NCBI RefSeq assembly: GCF_009801115.1
Contig: NZ_VTOL01000003.1
Span: 372,001-436,000, forward strand
Direction: 5' to 3'
Length of the DNA stretch: 64,000 nucleotides
Source: Dyadobacter sp. 3J3
GTDB lineage: Bacteria > Bacteroidota > Bacteroidia > Cytophagales > Spirosomataceae
Under the pieces are notes generated by a model. The model worked only from the letters and a program-made list of their open reading frames with translations, was not told the origin of the DNA and did not search any database. Numbering within the stretch: position 1 is the stretch's first letter; the number at the start of each line of letters is the position of its first letter. A program made the position numbers and the translations under genes. Positions 1 to 9,462 of the stretch are shown piece after piece.

Positions 1-76
1 AGTTACAGTATCCGGCTTGTAGTAATTACACCGATTATAATCGAGGTTAGTTCTCAAACATCTAAATAAAAAGACA

Positions 77-1120
77 ATGAAAATTAAATTATTCACATTA
101 CCTCTTATCGCAATAATCGGCATTATGCTGAGTAGTAGTATAATTATGGCGCAAGACGTTAATATAGTTCTCCAATCAGGGAATTACAATCTTGACCCGT
201 ATCCTTCGTATAGTCCTACTGGAAGTGTGACTGGAACTTATAGCATTAAGGTTGCAAAATCCACTCACACATTCACAAATGGACAATTCACAATTAATGT
301 GGCTTTTCCACCAGGTGCCGTGTATGCTGGCGGCGCTAGTCTGCCTGCCGAATTCACAGTAACAACGGGAGCGACTAATGCTTCGTTTGTAGTAATTTCA
401 ATTACAAGTGACTGGTCAGGAACAGGGCCAACTGCTATACGAACTCTTGTGCTGCCTATCAAAATAGTTGGCTCTTCAATTGATCAGCCAACCGGAACTA
501 CTTTACAATGGCTGGATCCTTTTACACCTGAAAATTCATCAGGAAATTCCACCGGGTCGCCTTTGAACGTTAGCGCTGCTTTACCCGTTACTTTGAATGC
601 ATTTTCTGTATCAAGAGAAGATCAAACCTCGCTCTTATCCTGGTCCACAACATCCGAGGCAAATAGCGACCGCTTTGATATAGAACACAGTTTGAATGCA
701 AAAAACTGGAATCTGCTTTCTTCTGTAAATTCAAAAGGTGAAAGTTCTATTTTGGAAAAATATTCTTATGTCGATACTGATCCTTCCAAAGGAGAAAATT
801 TTTACCGGTTAAAAATGATCGATAGAGACGGTACTTTTGCATACAGCAGAATACAAAGTATAACCTTTGACGGCACGCTTGACAAGTCTATGATTTACCC
901 CAATCCTGCTTCGGATTATCTGAAACTAAATGTTTCAGATTTAAGGAAAATCAAAAGTATAAAGATTTATGATCTGAATGGAAGAGCAGTTTACACCGCC
1001 GCTGGCAATGGACTAACCAAAACAATTGATATCAAAAAAGTAAGTACAGGATTGTATGTGGTTGAAGTTGTTAGTTTGAACGGTGAAATCAACACATCCA
1101 AAATCTCAATCTTCAAATAA
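77..1120 (+). CDS. Secreted protein with T9SS type A sorting domain
   Basis: Exported protein of unknown function. An N-terminal signal peptide ends near Ala25-Gln26 (MAQ). The middle, residues 27-165, is Ser/Thr/Gly-rich and looks like beta-sandwich; I recognise no catalytic family there. From about residue 167 (ALPVTL) a module common in Cytophagales cargo proteins follows, with an FYRLKMID stretch. The last 75 residues, opening with YPNPASD and ending SKISIFK, form a type A T9SS sorting domain, so the protein should cross the outer membrane and be released or anchored at the surface. The same module and domain are present in the gene at 24754-25854. It stands alone and is followed at once by a strong terminator. 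Family assignment is firm; role unknown. Confidence 0.85.
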   Translation: MKIKLFTLPLIAIIGIMLSSSIIMAQDVNIVLQSGNYNLDPYPSYSPTGSVTGTYSIKVAKSTHTFTNGQFTINVAFPPGAVYAGGASLPAEFTVTTGATNASFVVISITSDWSGTGPTAIRTLVLPIKIVGSSIDQPTGTTLQWLDPFTPENSSGNSTGSPLNVSAALPVTLNAFSVSREDQTSLLSWSTTSEANSDRFDIEHSLNAKNWNLLSSVNSKGESSILEKYSYVDTDPSKGENFYRLKMIDRDGTFAYSRIQSITFDGTLDKSMIYPNPASDYLKLNVSDLRKIKSIKIYDLNGRAVYTAAGNGLTKTIDIKKVSTGLYVVEVVSLNGEINTSKISIFK

Positions 1121-1131
1121 AAACCCTGATT

Positions 1132-1174
1132 AAAAACAAGAAAGGCGGCTGATGTGGCCGCCTTTCTTGTTTTT
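1132..1174. terminator. Bidirectional rho-independent terminator
   Basis: An 18-bp perfect inverted repeat (1132-1149 with 1157-1174, 7-nt loop) has A-runs on the left and T-runs on the right. It lies between the plus-strand gene ending at 1120 and the minus-strand susD ending at 1215, so it can serve both. Confidence 0.9.
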
Positions 1175-1214
1175 ATATTGTTCAGATATTCAATTAAATT
1201 TAAATAGTAAAGAC

Positions 1215-2717
1215 TTAATACCCCGTATTCTGTTTAAGATTTGTATTATTTCTGATCTCAACCGTTGGGATCGGGAATAAAAGCTCTCTTGCAGTAACCA
1301 CAGGTCCGTAAGAAAATTTATAACCTACGTATTCATCAAATTGTTTGGTAGCAGTATTAAATCCTTTACGCAGACGAACCATATCAAACCAGGTGACATT
1401 TTCGTAACACAATTCATACCAGCGCTCTTTCAAAACCTCGGTTCTGAACTGGTCTTTTGAAAGCCCGGAAAGTGCTGGTAATTGCGCTCTTAATCTTGTT
1501 GCGTTAAGCGCATCATAAGCTTTGGTCGTTGGTGTCCCTGCTTCGTTTGAAGCTTCGGCATACATTAACAAAACATCGGCATAACGGATAACAGGCCAGT
1601 TCAAATCGCTATTCGCGGTAGTAGTTTGTGCCGCTACATCAAAATGTTTGTAAATAAAATAACCACCCAGATTCACCTCCAGATTCCTATCCGATTGATT
1701 GGTAAATTTTGTAAAAAAGAACTGTTTTTCCTTGATACGCAAATCAGCCGGATCGTAAGATTTTATGAAATCCACATTGGCATAAATCCCTCCTGTTTCA
1801 TCTGAATAAGCCGAGATATTCTTGTTGTAAGGAATGATATAGCCTTGCCATGTCCCCGGAAGAATTTGTGTCCGGAACTGGATCATAAAAATATTCTCAT
1901 CCACATTTTTCTTCGTCGGGTTGTGAAGATCATCATACGTTGTGAACAATTTAAATTTTTGTGAGTCAATAACTTCCTCCGCTTTTTTCGCAGCCAAAGC
2001 ATAATATGCGCTGCCTTTTTGCAAAGGATAACCGGCCATTGTCAGATAAACTTTTGCCATCAGCGATTTTACGGCTCCCAAACTTACCTTGCCCGATGCA
2101 TCTGTCCATGATAATCCGGCTGCCTCAGCCGTGGTCAGATCTTCTACAATAAGTTTATAAATATCTTCCGGGCTTGCTTGCGTTGGTCTCAACTGTGTTG
2201 ATTCAAGTGAAACAGGCTCTGTGATCAGCGGAATATTTCCAAAGATTTGTACGAGGTTGAAATAGTACCATGCCCTGAGAAAATGCGCTTCTCCCAATAG
2301 TTTTTTAGCCTCGGTCTCATCCATTGAAATCGTAGGTATTTTATTGATCGAGAGGTTGGCATTTGCAATACCTTTGTAGTAGGCTGCCCAATAATCTCTC
2401 CCGTAACCGTTGTCTGACGTATTTCTCAGATCTTTAACAAAATAACTGTTTACAGCCTGGCCCAAATCCGTAGAAGCCAATCCGGTCGCAAATTCAGTCA
2501 TAGTCCAATCCGCTCCACCGAAACCGCTGTTCATAATAGGATCGCGCATGGAGAGATAAATGGCATTGACAGAACTTCTTGCATGTTCTGGCTTGGTAAA
2601 ATAATTTTCTACCGTAAAATTGCTGGGATCGGATTCATCCAAAAAACCGGAACAACCTGCCAGCGATAACGTGCCGGCTATCAATGCCAGCAATCTATAT
2701 TTTGATACTATCTTCAT
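1215..2717 (-). CDS. RagB/SusD family nutrient-binding outer membrane lipoprotein
   Basis: Surface lipoprotein that forms the lid of a SusC/SusD uptake complex and captures the nutrient. The lipobox LAGC gives a lipidated Cys22, followed by the typical SusD start (FLDESDPSNFTVENYF). The body has the helical repeats expected of the fold, with HFLRAWYYF near residue 145 and a C-terminal RYADVLLMYAEA motif. It ends with the usual GY. At 500 residues it is of normal family length. It is the last gene of a sigma-FecR-susC-susD set and lies 28 bp after susC. The substrate cannot be read from sequence because no enzyme is attached to the locus. Confidence 0.93.
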   Translation of the reverse strand: MKIVSKYRLLALIAGTLSLAGCSGFLDESDPSNFTVENYFTKPEHARSSVNAIYLSMRDPIMNSGFGGADWTMTEFATGLASTDLGQAVNSYFVKDLRNTSDNGYGRDYWAAYYKGIANANLSINKIPTISMDETEAKKLLGEAHFLRAWYYFNLVQIFGNIPLITEPVSLESTQLRPTQASPEDIYKLIVEDLTTAEAAGLSWTDASGKVSLGAVKSLMAKVYLTMAGYPLQKGSAYYALAAKKAEEVIDSQKFKLFTTYDDLHNPTKKNVDENIFMIQFRTQILPGTWQGYIIPYNKNISAYSDETGGIYANVDFIKSYDPADLRIKEKQFFFTKFTNQSDRNLEVNLGGYFIYKHFDVAAQTTTANSDLNWPVIRYADVLLMYAEASNEAGTPTTKAYDALNATRLRAQLPALSGLSKDQFRTEVLKERWYELCYENVTWFDMVRLRKGFNTATKQFDEYVGYKFSYGPVVTARELLFPIPTVEIRNNTNLKQNTGY

Positions 2718-2745
2718 TATCTTTTCTTTAAAAGTCTACATTAAA

Positions 2746-5700
2746 CTATAATCCAATGTTAAGGCCAAGCATAAATATCCGTGGTTTAGGATAATCATAT
2801 AGCGTCAGCCCCTGATCGAAAGGGGCACTCGAATTAGAAACTTCCGGATCATAACCTTTGTATTTTGTGACTACGAAAAAGTTCTGCACAGAGCCATAAA
2901 TTCTCAGACGATCCAGTTTCAATTTGGAAGTAACAGCCGACGGGAATGTGTAAGCCAGTAATAAATTACGTCCGCGAATAAACGATCCATCTGTTACTTT
3001 GTGACTATCATTATTGGTAGTATAATAAGCGCTAATCGGTCTGATTTGCGCGATAGACGTATTTTGATTCGTTTCCGTCCACGCATTCAGTACCGTTTTG
3101 TAACTATTGGCAATACCTTGTCTGTCTTCTGCGGAGTGAATACTTCTGTCCAGCACGTCATTACCATACATATATTGTAAATCAACGGTTAAAGAAAATC
3201 CTTTGTATTGAAACGTGTTCAGGAATGTGCCAAACCCATCAGGAATTCCCTTTCCTATGATCGTTCTGTCATTGTCATTAATCGTGCCGTCGTTGTTAAG
3301 ATCTTTGTATTTGATATCCCCCGGCAGCATATTGTATTTTTTTGCCAGATCAGCTTCGTTGCTTCCCCAGGTTCCTTCATTTACTCTGCCAAAAAAAGAT
3401 CCAACCGGAGCACCAACGCGAATCACCCCATTACCTGAGTAAATATCGCTTCCGCCAGACAATGCTAAAACTTTGTTTTTATTGATCGATATATTGAAAG
3501 TAGTATTCCATGCGAAATCACCCACTTTAATAATTGTAGAATTTACAGCAAATTCAATCCCTTTATTTTCCATACTGCCAATGTTAGAAAAGATGCTTGC
3601 ATAACCGCTGCTCAATGGCAATGGAGCATCCAGTAACATATCATTTACTTTTCTGTGGTACACATCAAGTTCGAAATTCAATCGGTTTGAGAATAATCCC
3701 AATTCCAGTCCTGCATCAAACTGACGTGTTTTTTCCCATTGTAAATTTGAATTCGACATACGATTAATCCCGATACCAATGTTACGTGTTCCGTCGAAAA
3801 TCACATCATAATTGGTCATACCAGCAAGTGCCCGATAAGCCGGAATTTCTGAATTCCCGGTTGCACCAAAACTGGAACGAATTTTCAGATTTGAAATGGA
3901 AGGAATATTCTTCATAAAATTTTCCTCTGTCACACGCCATGCAACAGCTGCCGATGGGAAAAATGCATAACGATTTGCCGTACCAAATTTGGAAGAGCCA
4001 TCCAAACGACCGGTAAACGTTAACAGATATTTATTTAACAAACCATAATTCACACGAGCGAAGTAAGAATTTAATCCATAAGCCTGTGCGTTGGAAAGTG
4101 GTGCCTGAGGACTTGATCCACCACCAAGATTATTAAATTGAAAGTAAGTATCGCTAAACCCCTGCGTAATGGCACGATCTTCGAAACGATCTACATGTTG
4201 CCAGGATAATCCAGCCATGGCATTAAAGGAGTGAATTTTGGCAAATTCTTTATTGTAAGTCAGGTAATTTTCAAACTGCCAGGAATTATACCGGTTATTT
4301 CTTATCCAGGCTTCCCCATTATCAGAAATATACTGCATTCCTTTGGCAGCAAAATAATCATTTCTTTGGTTGATGACGTTCGTTCCAATTGTTGACTTTA
4401 ATTCAAGACCAGGTGCCAAATGGATGGTTGCATACATATTTGCAAGCATTGTTTGCGTCCGTAAGTAATACAACCGGTCTGACGATACACGTAATGGATT
4501 ATCACCACCTTCCATGCCCGGATAATCCCGGTTGCTCGCCCAGGTTCCGTCGGCATATTTAACCGGAATAATCGGCAACTCTTCCAAAACCTGACGCATC
4601 ATCGTAATACCGCCCCCATCAAGCTGGTCCACCTGTTTTTCGTTCTGATCAGTGTAGCCAAGGGTACCTCCAACTTTCAGCCAGCTTTTTATTTGTGTAT
4701 CAAATACAAAACGGCCCGAAAATCTTTTCTGCCACGAACCACGCGCAATTCCATCCTGATTGCGATAGTTCAGAAAGGCCCCATAACTACCTTTTTCATT
4801 CCCGTTGGTAATGCCCAGCTGATGGTTTTGGGCGAAGGCTTTTTGAAATGATTCCTTTTGCCAATCCGTATCATAAAGCGGATTTCCCTGGGAGTCAAAC
4901 AATTTCGGGTTGGTTCTTTTGGTTTTTGGATCTGTATATTTTGTCCCCGTTGCCCATCCGACCGGATCATATTTAGCGGCATTTGCATAAGCAAGATCTT
5001 CTACTGCCAGAAATTCTTTTGAATTAAGTACTGCCAATTTTTTTGGTGCAATACCAACACTAAAATCGGCATCGTAGGTTATTTTCCCGCCTCCGGAAGT
5101 ACCACGTTTTGTTGTAACCAAAATAACTCCGTTAGCACCACGAGCTCCATAAATAGCTGTGGAGGACGCATCTTTTAAAACTTCGATCGATGCAATATCA
5201 TTCGGGTTAATGTAATCAATCGGCGTGCTGCCATTTTGCAAATCCACAGCGTTAAGAATCACACCATCAATTACATACAATGGGTTATTAGATACACTCA
5301 ACGAGCTTGCACCACGAATACGAATATTAGCGCGACCACCCGGCCTCCCGGAATTTGAGGAAACATTAACCCCGGTTACCCGACCGGAAAGTCCCTGGTT
5401 AAGAGAAGATGCCGGACGTTCCTGCAAAGCCTCTGCTTTTACAGTACCTACTGCACCTGTCAAATCAGATTTCTTTACTGCACCATAGCCGACTACCACA
5501 ACCTCATCCAGTGCATTTTCGTCAGGAGCCAAATTCAACGAAATTTTCGATTGCGTACCAACGGTCAGTTCCTTGGATTTATAACCTACAAAACTAAAAA
5601 CCAGCACAGCATTGTCATCCGGCACATCAAGTTGAAATTCTCCTTCCCCATTCGTTGAAGTACCACGCTGAGTACCTTTTACAATGACACTTACGCCTGG

Positions 5701-6219
5701 TAAACCAGCGTTTTTTTCGTCAGTAACTTTACCGGTTATCGTTTTGTCTACCGCCGTTGTGACCATCGGCCGACTATTCAGCGCATTGATAAGACTAACC
5801 GTATTTCCTTCCAAAAGCATCGCCGATTCTTTCTTTTCGCCAGGTGCAAATAAACTGGTTTTTACAGGTTCTTTACCTTCAATAATTACATAGGTATTCT
5901 TGCGCGTCTTTTTGTATTTCAGCCCGTTCTGTGAAAGGATCAGGTCAAGATTTTTTTCCAGTGGTTTGGTAAGATCCACCAAACCTGAGACAATATTAAG
6001 TTGCCCCACCAAACGATCTTCGAAAACAATTTCGACACCGTAATGCCTCTGAAGATCCAGAAGTGCATTTTTTAATTTCATTTCCTGCCTTACGGTCATT
6101 ATCTGACGTGGCGGCATGGAGGCAAATGCAATGGTCTGGCTTTGGGCTGTCTGCGAAAATTGCGTCGCAAAAGCAAGCCCAATCCCCACCCAGTGCTTGC
6201 TTGATAGTGTTAATTGCAT
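2746..6219 (-). CDS. SusC/RagA family TonB-linked outer membrane transporter with STN domain
   Basis: Outer membrane TonB-dependent transporter that imports the ligand delivered by SusD. Domains in order: signal region (1-30), secretin/TonB short N-terminal STN domain (about 45-115), which usually contacts a FecR anti-sigma factor, a carboxypeptidase-regulatory-like beta domain (about 160-235), a TonB box/plug start (DEVVVVGYG then LYVIDGV), the plug with the IEVLKDAS and YGARGANGVILVTTK motifs, and a 22-strand-type barrel to the C-terminus (MLGLNIGL). At 1157 residues it is full length. The STN domain together with the adjacent fecR and sigma genes indicates ligand-induced transcription of its own locus. 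It lies 22 bp downstream of fecR, so it is probably co-transcribed. Confidence 0.95.
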   Translation of the reverse strand: MQLTLSSKHWVGIGLAFATQFSQTAQSQTIAFASMPPRQIMTVRQEMKLKNALLDLQRHYGVEIVFEDRLVGQLNIVSGLVDLTKPLEKNLDLILSQNGLKYKKTRKNTYVIIEGKEPVKTSLFAPGEKKESAMLLEGNTVSLINALNSRPMVTTAVDKTITGKVTDEKNAGLPGVSVIVKGTQRGTSTNGEGEFQLDVPDDNAVLVFSFVGYKSKELTVGTQSKISLNLAPDENALDEVVVVGYGAVKKSDLTGAVGTVKAEALQERPASSLNQGLSGRVTGVNVSSNSGRPGGRANIRIRGASSLSVSNNPLYVIDGVILNAVDLQNGSTPIDYINPNDIASIEVLKDASSTAIYGARGANGVILVTTKRGTSGGGKITYDADFSVGIAPKKLAVLNSKEFLAVEDLAYANAAKYDPVGWATGTKYTDPKTKRTNPKLFDSQGNPLYDTDWQKESFQKAFAQNHQLGITNGNEKGSYGAFLNYRNQDGIARGSWQKRFSGRFVFDTQIKSWLKVGGTLGYTDQNEKQVDQLDGGGITMMRQVLEELPIIPVKYADGTWASNRDYPGMEGGDNPLRVSSDRLYYLRTQTMLANMYATIHLAPGLELKSTIGTNVINQRNDYFAAKGMQYISDNGEAWIRNNRYNSWQFENYLTYNKEFAKIHSFNAMAGLSWQHVDRFEDRAITQGFSDTYFQFNNLGGGSSPQAPLSNAQAYGLNSYFARVNYGLLNKYLLTFTGRLDGSSKFGTANRYAFFPSAAVAWRVTEENFMKNIPSISNLKIRSSFGATGNSEIPAYRALAGMTNYDVIFDGTRNIGIGINRMSNSNLQWEKTRQFDAGLELGLFSNRLNFELDVYHRKVNDMLLDAPLPLSSGYASIFSNIGSMENKGIEFAVNSTIIKVGDFAWNTTFNISINKNKVLALSGGSDIYSGNGVIRVGAPVGSFFGRVNEGTWGSNEADLAKKYNMLPGDIKYKDLNNDGTINDNDRTIIGKGIPDGFGTFLNTFQYKGFSLTVDLQYMYGNDVLDRSIHSAEDRQGIANSYKTVLNAWTETNQNTSIAQIRPISAYYTTNNDSHKVTDGSFIRGRNLLLAYTFPSAVTSKLKLDRLRIYGSVQNFFVVTKYKGYDPEVSNSSAPFDQGLTLYDYPKPRIFMLGLNIGL

Positions 6220-6241
6220 ATTGAAAGGGAGTTAGAAATAG

Positions 6242-7246
6242 TTAGTTATCCGTTATTACAATGGCATTACCGGCAGTTTCAATTTTAAGGTCAAGCACTT
6301 CCGAGATGGTTTTTAACAATTCGTCTGCGTCCTCTGTTTTGAAGTTTCCAGTAATGGTGCGCCGTGCTATTTTGTCGTTTGCTATAATAATTTTTTTACC
6401 AAAATTCTCTTGGATCATTGCACTGATTTCTATGACTGAAGTAGCATTAAATATAAATCGCTGTTCTTTCCAGGCACTGTAACTTTTGGCATCTATGTCG
6501 TTTGTCAATTTGAGTTCACCTGTTTTTTCAAGCGTTACCAGATCTCCGGGTTTCATTAACAACTGCTTTTTTTCGTTTCCACGATCATAATCAATCCTGA
6601 TCTTTCCATGGCTCAGCGCCACTTTGGTGCCACGTGGACGAGCAAATACAGAAAATTGAGTACCTAAAACTTCCACCTGAAAAGTATCTGACGTTTTCAC
6701 CACGAAACGCTTATGATCAATGGTATGACTGACAGAAAACTCAGCCTCGCCATCCAGAATAACATTTCGGACAGCGCCATAAAATCCAAATCGTGGGACT
6801 TTTAAACGAGAATTTGCATTAAGTGCTACCCTGCTTCCGTCTTCCAGATAGATTTTAGTCGTTTGTCCGTAGGCTGTTTCAAATGTTTTATACAAAATCA
6901 TATTACTCGAAAACCAGCCCCAGTAAACCAGTATCAAAACCGAGGCAGCTATCAGCCAATACTTTCGGATTTGTATTGCATTTAAAGACTTAACAAACGA
7001 AGTATTTTCCTTTGATTCTTTTTCTGTGTTCAGATTATCCTGATTTATCCTTTCGAAAAGGCGGTTCATTGCGTTTTCATGATCCGGTGTAAATTGAGGA
7101 GAACGTATTTCCAATTCCAAAAGACATTGGTGGAACATTTCTGTATTTTCAGTATTTTTCAACCAATCTTCCGCAAGTTGTCTTTCAAGCGGATTTGCCC
7201 TGCCGGACAAATACTCAAAAAGAATATATTTCAAAGATTCTTCCAT
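6242..7246 (-). CDS. FecR family anti-sigma factor
   Basis: Inner-membrane anti-sigma factor that holds the ECF sigma factor encoded just upstream until the STN domain of SusC signals ligand binding. A cytoplasmic N-terminal helical region (1-90) is followed by one membrane segment near residues 94-112 (LIAASVLILVYWGW), a periplasmic FecR beta domain (about 125-225, with LEDGSRVALNANS and FSVSH) and a C-terminal DUF4974-type domain resembling the STN fold. The 334-residue length is typical. The gene lies 42 bp after sigma and 22 bp before susC. Confidence 0.92.
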   Translation of the reverse strand: MEESLKYILFEYLSGRANPLERQLAEDWLKNTENTEMFHQCLLELEIRSPQFTPDHENAMNRLFERINQDNLNTEKESKENTSFVKSLNAIQIRKYWLIAASVLILVYWGWFSSNMILYKTFETAYGQTTKIYLEDGSRVALNANSRLKVPRFGFYGAVRNVILDGEAEFSVSHTIDHKRFVVKTSDTFQVEVLGTQFSVFARPRGTKVALSHGKIRIDYDRGNEKKQLLMKPGDLVTLEKTGELKLTNDIDAKSYSAWKEQRFIFNATSVIEISAMIQENFGKKIIIANDKIARRTITGNFKTEDADELLKTISEVLDLKIETAGNAIVITDN

Positions 7247-7288
7247 GTTGTGTATTTTTCAATTTCAAAGAGATGGGGCCTACAATTT

Positions 7289-7969
7289 TCAGACAGGCTG
7301 AATACTAAAAGCATCGATAAGTAAAAAAAGACAAGGTAAAATCCATTCACCATTCAAGGCCACACGGAGATGTTTTAAAGCCTTTGAGATATGTACTTCA
7401 ACTGTTTTTGGAGAAATATTCAGTTCCTGAGCTATTTCGTGATATTTCTTACTTTCAAAACGGCTCATCAGAAACACTCTCCGGCATTGCATGGGAAGTT
7501 CGCCGATCACTTCGTTTACTTTCAGAAAAAGATGATTATAGTGGATTTCGGCATCCGGCTGTTGCTGCTGTATGGATATCGTATTTTCGGTGTTTACTTC
7601 AATGACATCTGTTTTCCCAAATTCTCGTCGTAAATGGGTAAAACACTCATTTCGAACAGCCCGGAAAAGATAGCTGGTATAAGAAGAGGAAATATTCTCA
7701 TACGATTTTGTACGGTAAAATTGAAAAAAAACTTCACTTACCAGATCTTCCGCAATTTGTTTAGAATAAACAAAACGAACGGCATGGCTGCATAACGGCT
7801 TGTAAAACCTTCTGAACAGAAGTTCGAGACCTTTCGACGGGTTTTGTTCGAAAGTAGTTTTCAAAAATAAGGCAGAATCTATCTCCTGTGAACGAGGTTT
7901 GTCGTCATGAGACGGTGACAGAAATGGATTTTCTGTTTTGGGTTCTTCATTTAGCAAAGGATCGCGCAT
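7289..7969 (-). CDS. ECF RNA polymerase sigma-70 factor
   Basis: Alternative sigma factor expected to switch on this SusC/SusD locus. Sigma region 2 lies near residues 45-110 (FRRFYKPLCSHAVRF, EDLVSEVFF) and sigma region 4 near residues 150-205 (ELPMQCRRVFLMSRFE, then NISPKTVEVHISKALKHLR as the helix-turn-helix). The first 35 residues are a polar extension richer in Pro and Glu than usual, so a later start is possible, but no better Met is visible. It is first in the minus-strand set sigma-fecR-susC-susD. A clear TAnnTTTG promoter was not found upstream. Confidence 0.92.
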   Translation of the reverse strand: MRDPLLNEEPKTENPFLSPSHDDKPRSQEIDSALFLKTTFEQNPSKGLELLFRRFYKPLCSHAVRFVYSKQIAEDLVSEVFFQFYRTKSYENISSSYTSYLFRAVRNECFTHLRREFGKTDVIEVNTENTISIQQQQPDAEIHYNHLFLKVNEVIGELPMQCRRVFLMSRFESKKYHEIAQELNISPKTVEVHISKALKHLRVALNGEWILPCLFLLIDAFSIQPV

Positions 7970-8159
7970 TGAGTCTTTATTTTTGTAATAATTATAAGAC
8001 TTTTTTGCACTAAAATTCCCTTAGTTTGATAAGAAAATAATTGGAAAAATTTATATTAAATATAGAATGACAATTTTCAGATACAGAAAAATCCAGTATT
8101 GATCTGTGACTTTTTTATTTACAAAAGTCTAATACGTGATCTTTATCAAGTTTTTTTAT

Positions 8160-8348
8160 ATGAAATTGAAGAATAAAATCATCGTATTAATAACGGCGAC
8201 ATTGTTGGCCTTAGCAGGAATAAATCTTATTTTAAATTCGGCATCAACAAAGAATTTTGGTGTAATTCTGGCATTGGCAGGCATACTGACCAACATTGTT
8301 GTTTTAGTAATTATGTTAAAAAACGAAAAGTGGCTAAGCGAGCTTTAA
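8160..8348 (+). CDS. Small two-helix membrane protein
   Basis: Unrecognised 62-residue protein with two predicted membrane helices (IIVLITATLLALAGINLIL and ILALAGILTNIVVLVIML) and a short basic tail. I start it at the ATG at 8160 rather than at the in-frame GTG at 8136, because the ATG gives a compact MKLKNK start. It is followed 13 bp later by a terminator, which supports a real transcript. Function unknown. Confidence 0.55.
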   Translation: MKLKNKIIVLITATLLALAGINLILNSASTKNFGVILALAGILTNIVVLVIMLKNEKWLSEL

Positions 8349-8360
8349 AGATTTTCATCA

Positions 8361-8394
8361 AAAAAAAGCTGAGTTTTAGAGACTCAGCTTTTTT
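8361..8394. terminator. Bidirectional rho-independent terminator
   Basis: A 13-bp inverted repeat (8362-8374 with 8382-8394) has A- and T-runs at its outer ends. It lies between the converging small membrane protein gene and the Rpn-type nuclease gene. Confidence 0.88.
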
Positions 8395-8419
8395 ATATAA
8401 TTACAAACCCCAAAGGGCT

Positions 8420-9361
8420 CTATAACTTTTCAATTTCATTTTCCGACAAACCCGTCAATTCCCCAATCAGGGAAATTTCCATTCCTTTATTTTTCATAGC
8501 CAAGGCGATTTGTTTTTGATTTTCTTCTTTTCCTTCTTTGATTCCTTCTTTAATTCCCTTTTTAATTCCTTCTTTTATTCCCTCTTTTATTCCCTCTTTT
8601 ATTCCCTCTTTTATTCCCGATGCTCTTCCTTCTTTAATAGCATAATCCATACCATTGTAATTATCCCATTTAATCTTCAAACTTTCGTCGTAGGCCATTT
8701 TTTCTTTTCCCGTTAGATTGCTGACTTCTGCAATGTTAAACAATTTGCTAAAAACTGGTTTACGTAAAATTACAGGAATTTTATCTAACCTGCTCATATT
8801 CTTCAACAAAAACAGCCAGTTATCTAGTTCTGAACTCAGTTCCTCTTCACTTTTCAAAAATTTGGGAATCTCAATAAATACAAAACCCAGCTTATCGTAG
8901 AAAACTTCAAATGTATCCGATTTCATTAATTGTACCCGATGCAAATACTGATCACCATGCGTTTCATCAAAACTGAAATCCATAATACCAATCAGATAAA
9001 CCGGTTTGAGATTGTAATTCCACTTAGGTCCGCCTTTGGGCGCTTGTTGTGTTATTAAAGATGATGTATAATACAACGAACGGTCTTTAAAATATTCCTG
9101 GCGAACACGCTGCATTTCAATGATAAATTGTTCTCCGTTTGAACCTGTACAAAGCAGATCAAAAATAACTTTCCTGTTTTCGTCGGAGTCACCAAAATTT
9201 TCAGTTTGATTGTAAGTCAGGTCAATTATTTGCCTTTCTTCTCCCATAATCTGGTTCAGAAAATCAATCAACAAATCTTTGTTGGGCTCAGATCCAAATA
9301 ATCTCTTAAATCCAAAGTCCGTGAAAGGGTCGATGAATCGCCCTGTTGGTAGAATATCCAT
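8420..9361 (-). CDS. Rpn family recombination-promoting nuclease / putative transposase
   Basis: PD-(D/E)XK-type nuclease of the Rpn (YhgA-like, PDDEXK_2) family, which nicks DNA and promotes RecA-independent recombination in characterised members. The N-terminal DPFTDFGFKRLFG motif, Asp68 in IFDLLC and the Glu82-x-Gln84 pair in IIEMQ fit the catalytic core. Residues about 243-280 are a run of GIKE units, encoded by near-identical 12-bp repeats. The C-terminus (KGMEISLIGELTGLSENEIEKL region) is the usual family tail. A stand-alone gene flanked by terminators. Such genes often multiply within a genome; no inverted repeats or target duplication were seen, so it is not called an insertion sequence. 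Confidence 0.88.
   Translation of the reverse strand: MDILPTGRFIDPFTDFGFKRLFGSEPNKDLLIDFLNQIMGEERQIIDLTYNQTENFGDSDENRKVIFDLLCTGSNGEQFIIEMQRVRQEYFKDRSLYYTSSLITQQAPKGGPKWNYNLKPVYLIGIMDFSFDETHGDQYLHRVQLMKSDTFEVFYDKLGFVFIEIPKFLKSEEELSSELDNWLFLLKNMSRLDKIPVILRKPVFSKLFNIAEVSNLTGKEKMAYDESLKIKWDNYNGMDYAIKEGRASGIKEGIKEGIKEGIKEGIKKGIKEGIKEGKEENQKQIALAMKNKGMEISLIGELTGLSENEIEKL
8534..8640. repeat. 12-bp tandem repeats coding for GIKE units
   Basis: About nine imperfect copies of a 12-bp unit (plus-strand form near CTTTTATTCCCT) lie in frame inside the Rpn-type nuclease gene, so gain or loss of a unit changes the protein by exactly four residues. Confidence 0.85.
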
Positions 9362-9408
9362 TATTTATTTAGTGTATGTGTCTTATTTCAAAACAAAAGT
9401 GCAAAAAA

Positions 9409-9437
9409 GGGAATCAAGTTTTGTAGACTTGATTCCC
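9409..9437 (-). terminator. Rho-independent terminator of the GMC dehydrogenase operon
   Basis: An 11-bp perfect stem (9409-9419 with 9427-9437) followed on the minus strand by a T-run. It lies 26 bp past the stop of the GMC oxidoreductase and closes the MFS/subunit 3/GMC operon. Confidence 0.9.
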
Positions 9438-9462
9438 TCAGGTAATATACGAATATTAGTTC

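Noticed and set aside
8534-8640. Tandem repeat considered as a CRISPR array
   Set aside because: Units are 12 bp with no spacers and code for GIKE repeats in frame; no cas genes nearby.
8420-9361. Rpn-type gene as part of a complete insertion sequence
   Set aside because: No terminal inverted repeats or target-site duplication could be seen around it; it has its own flanking terminators.
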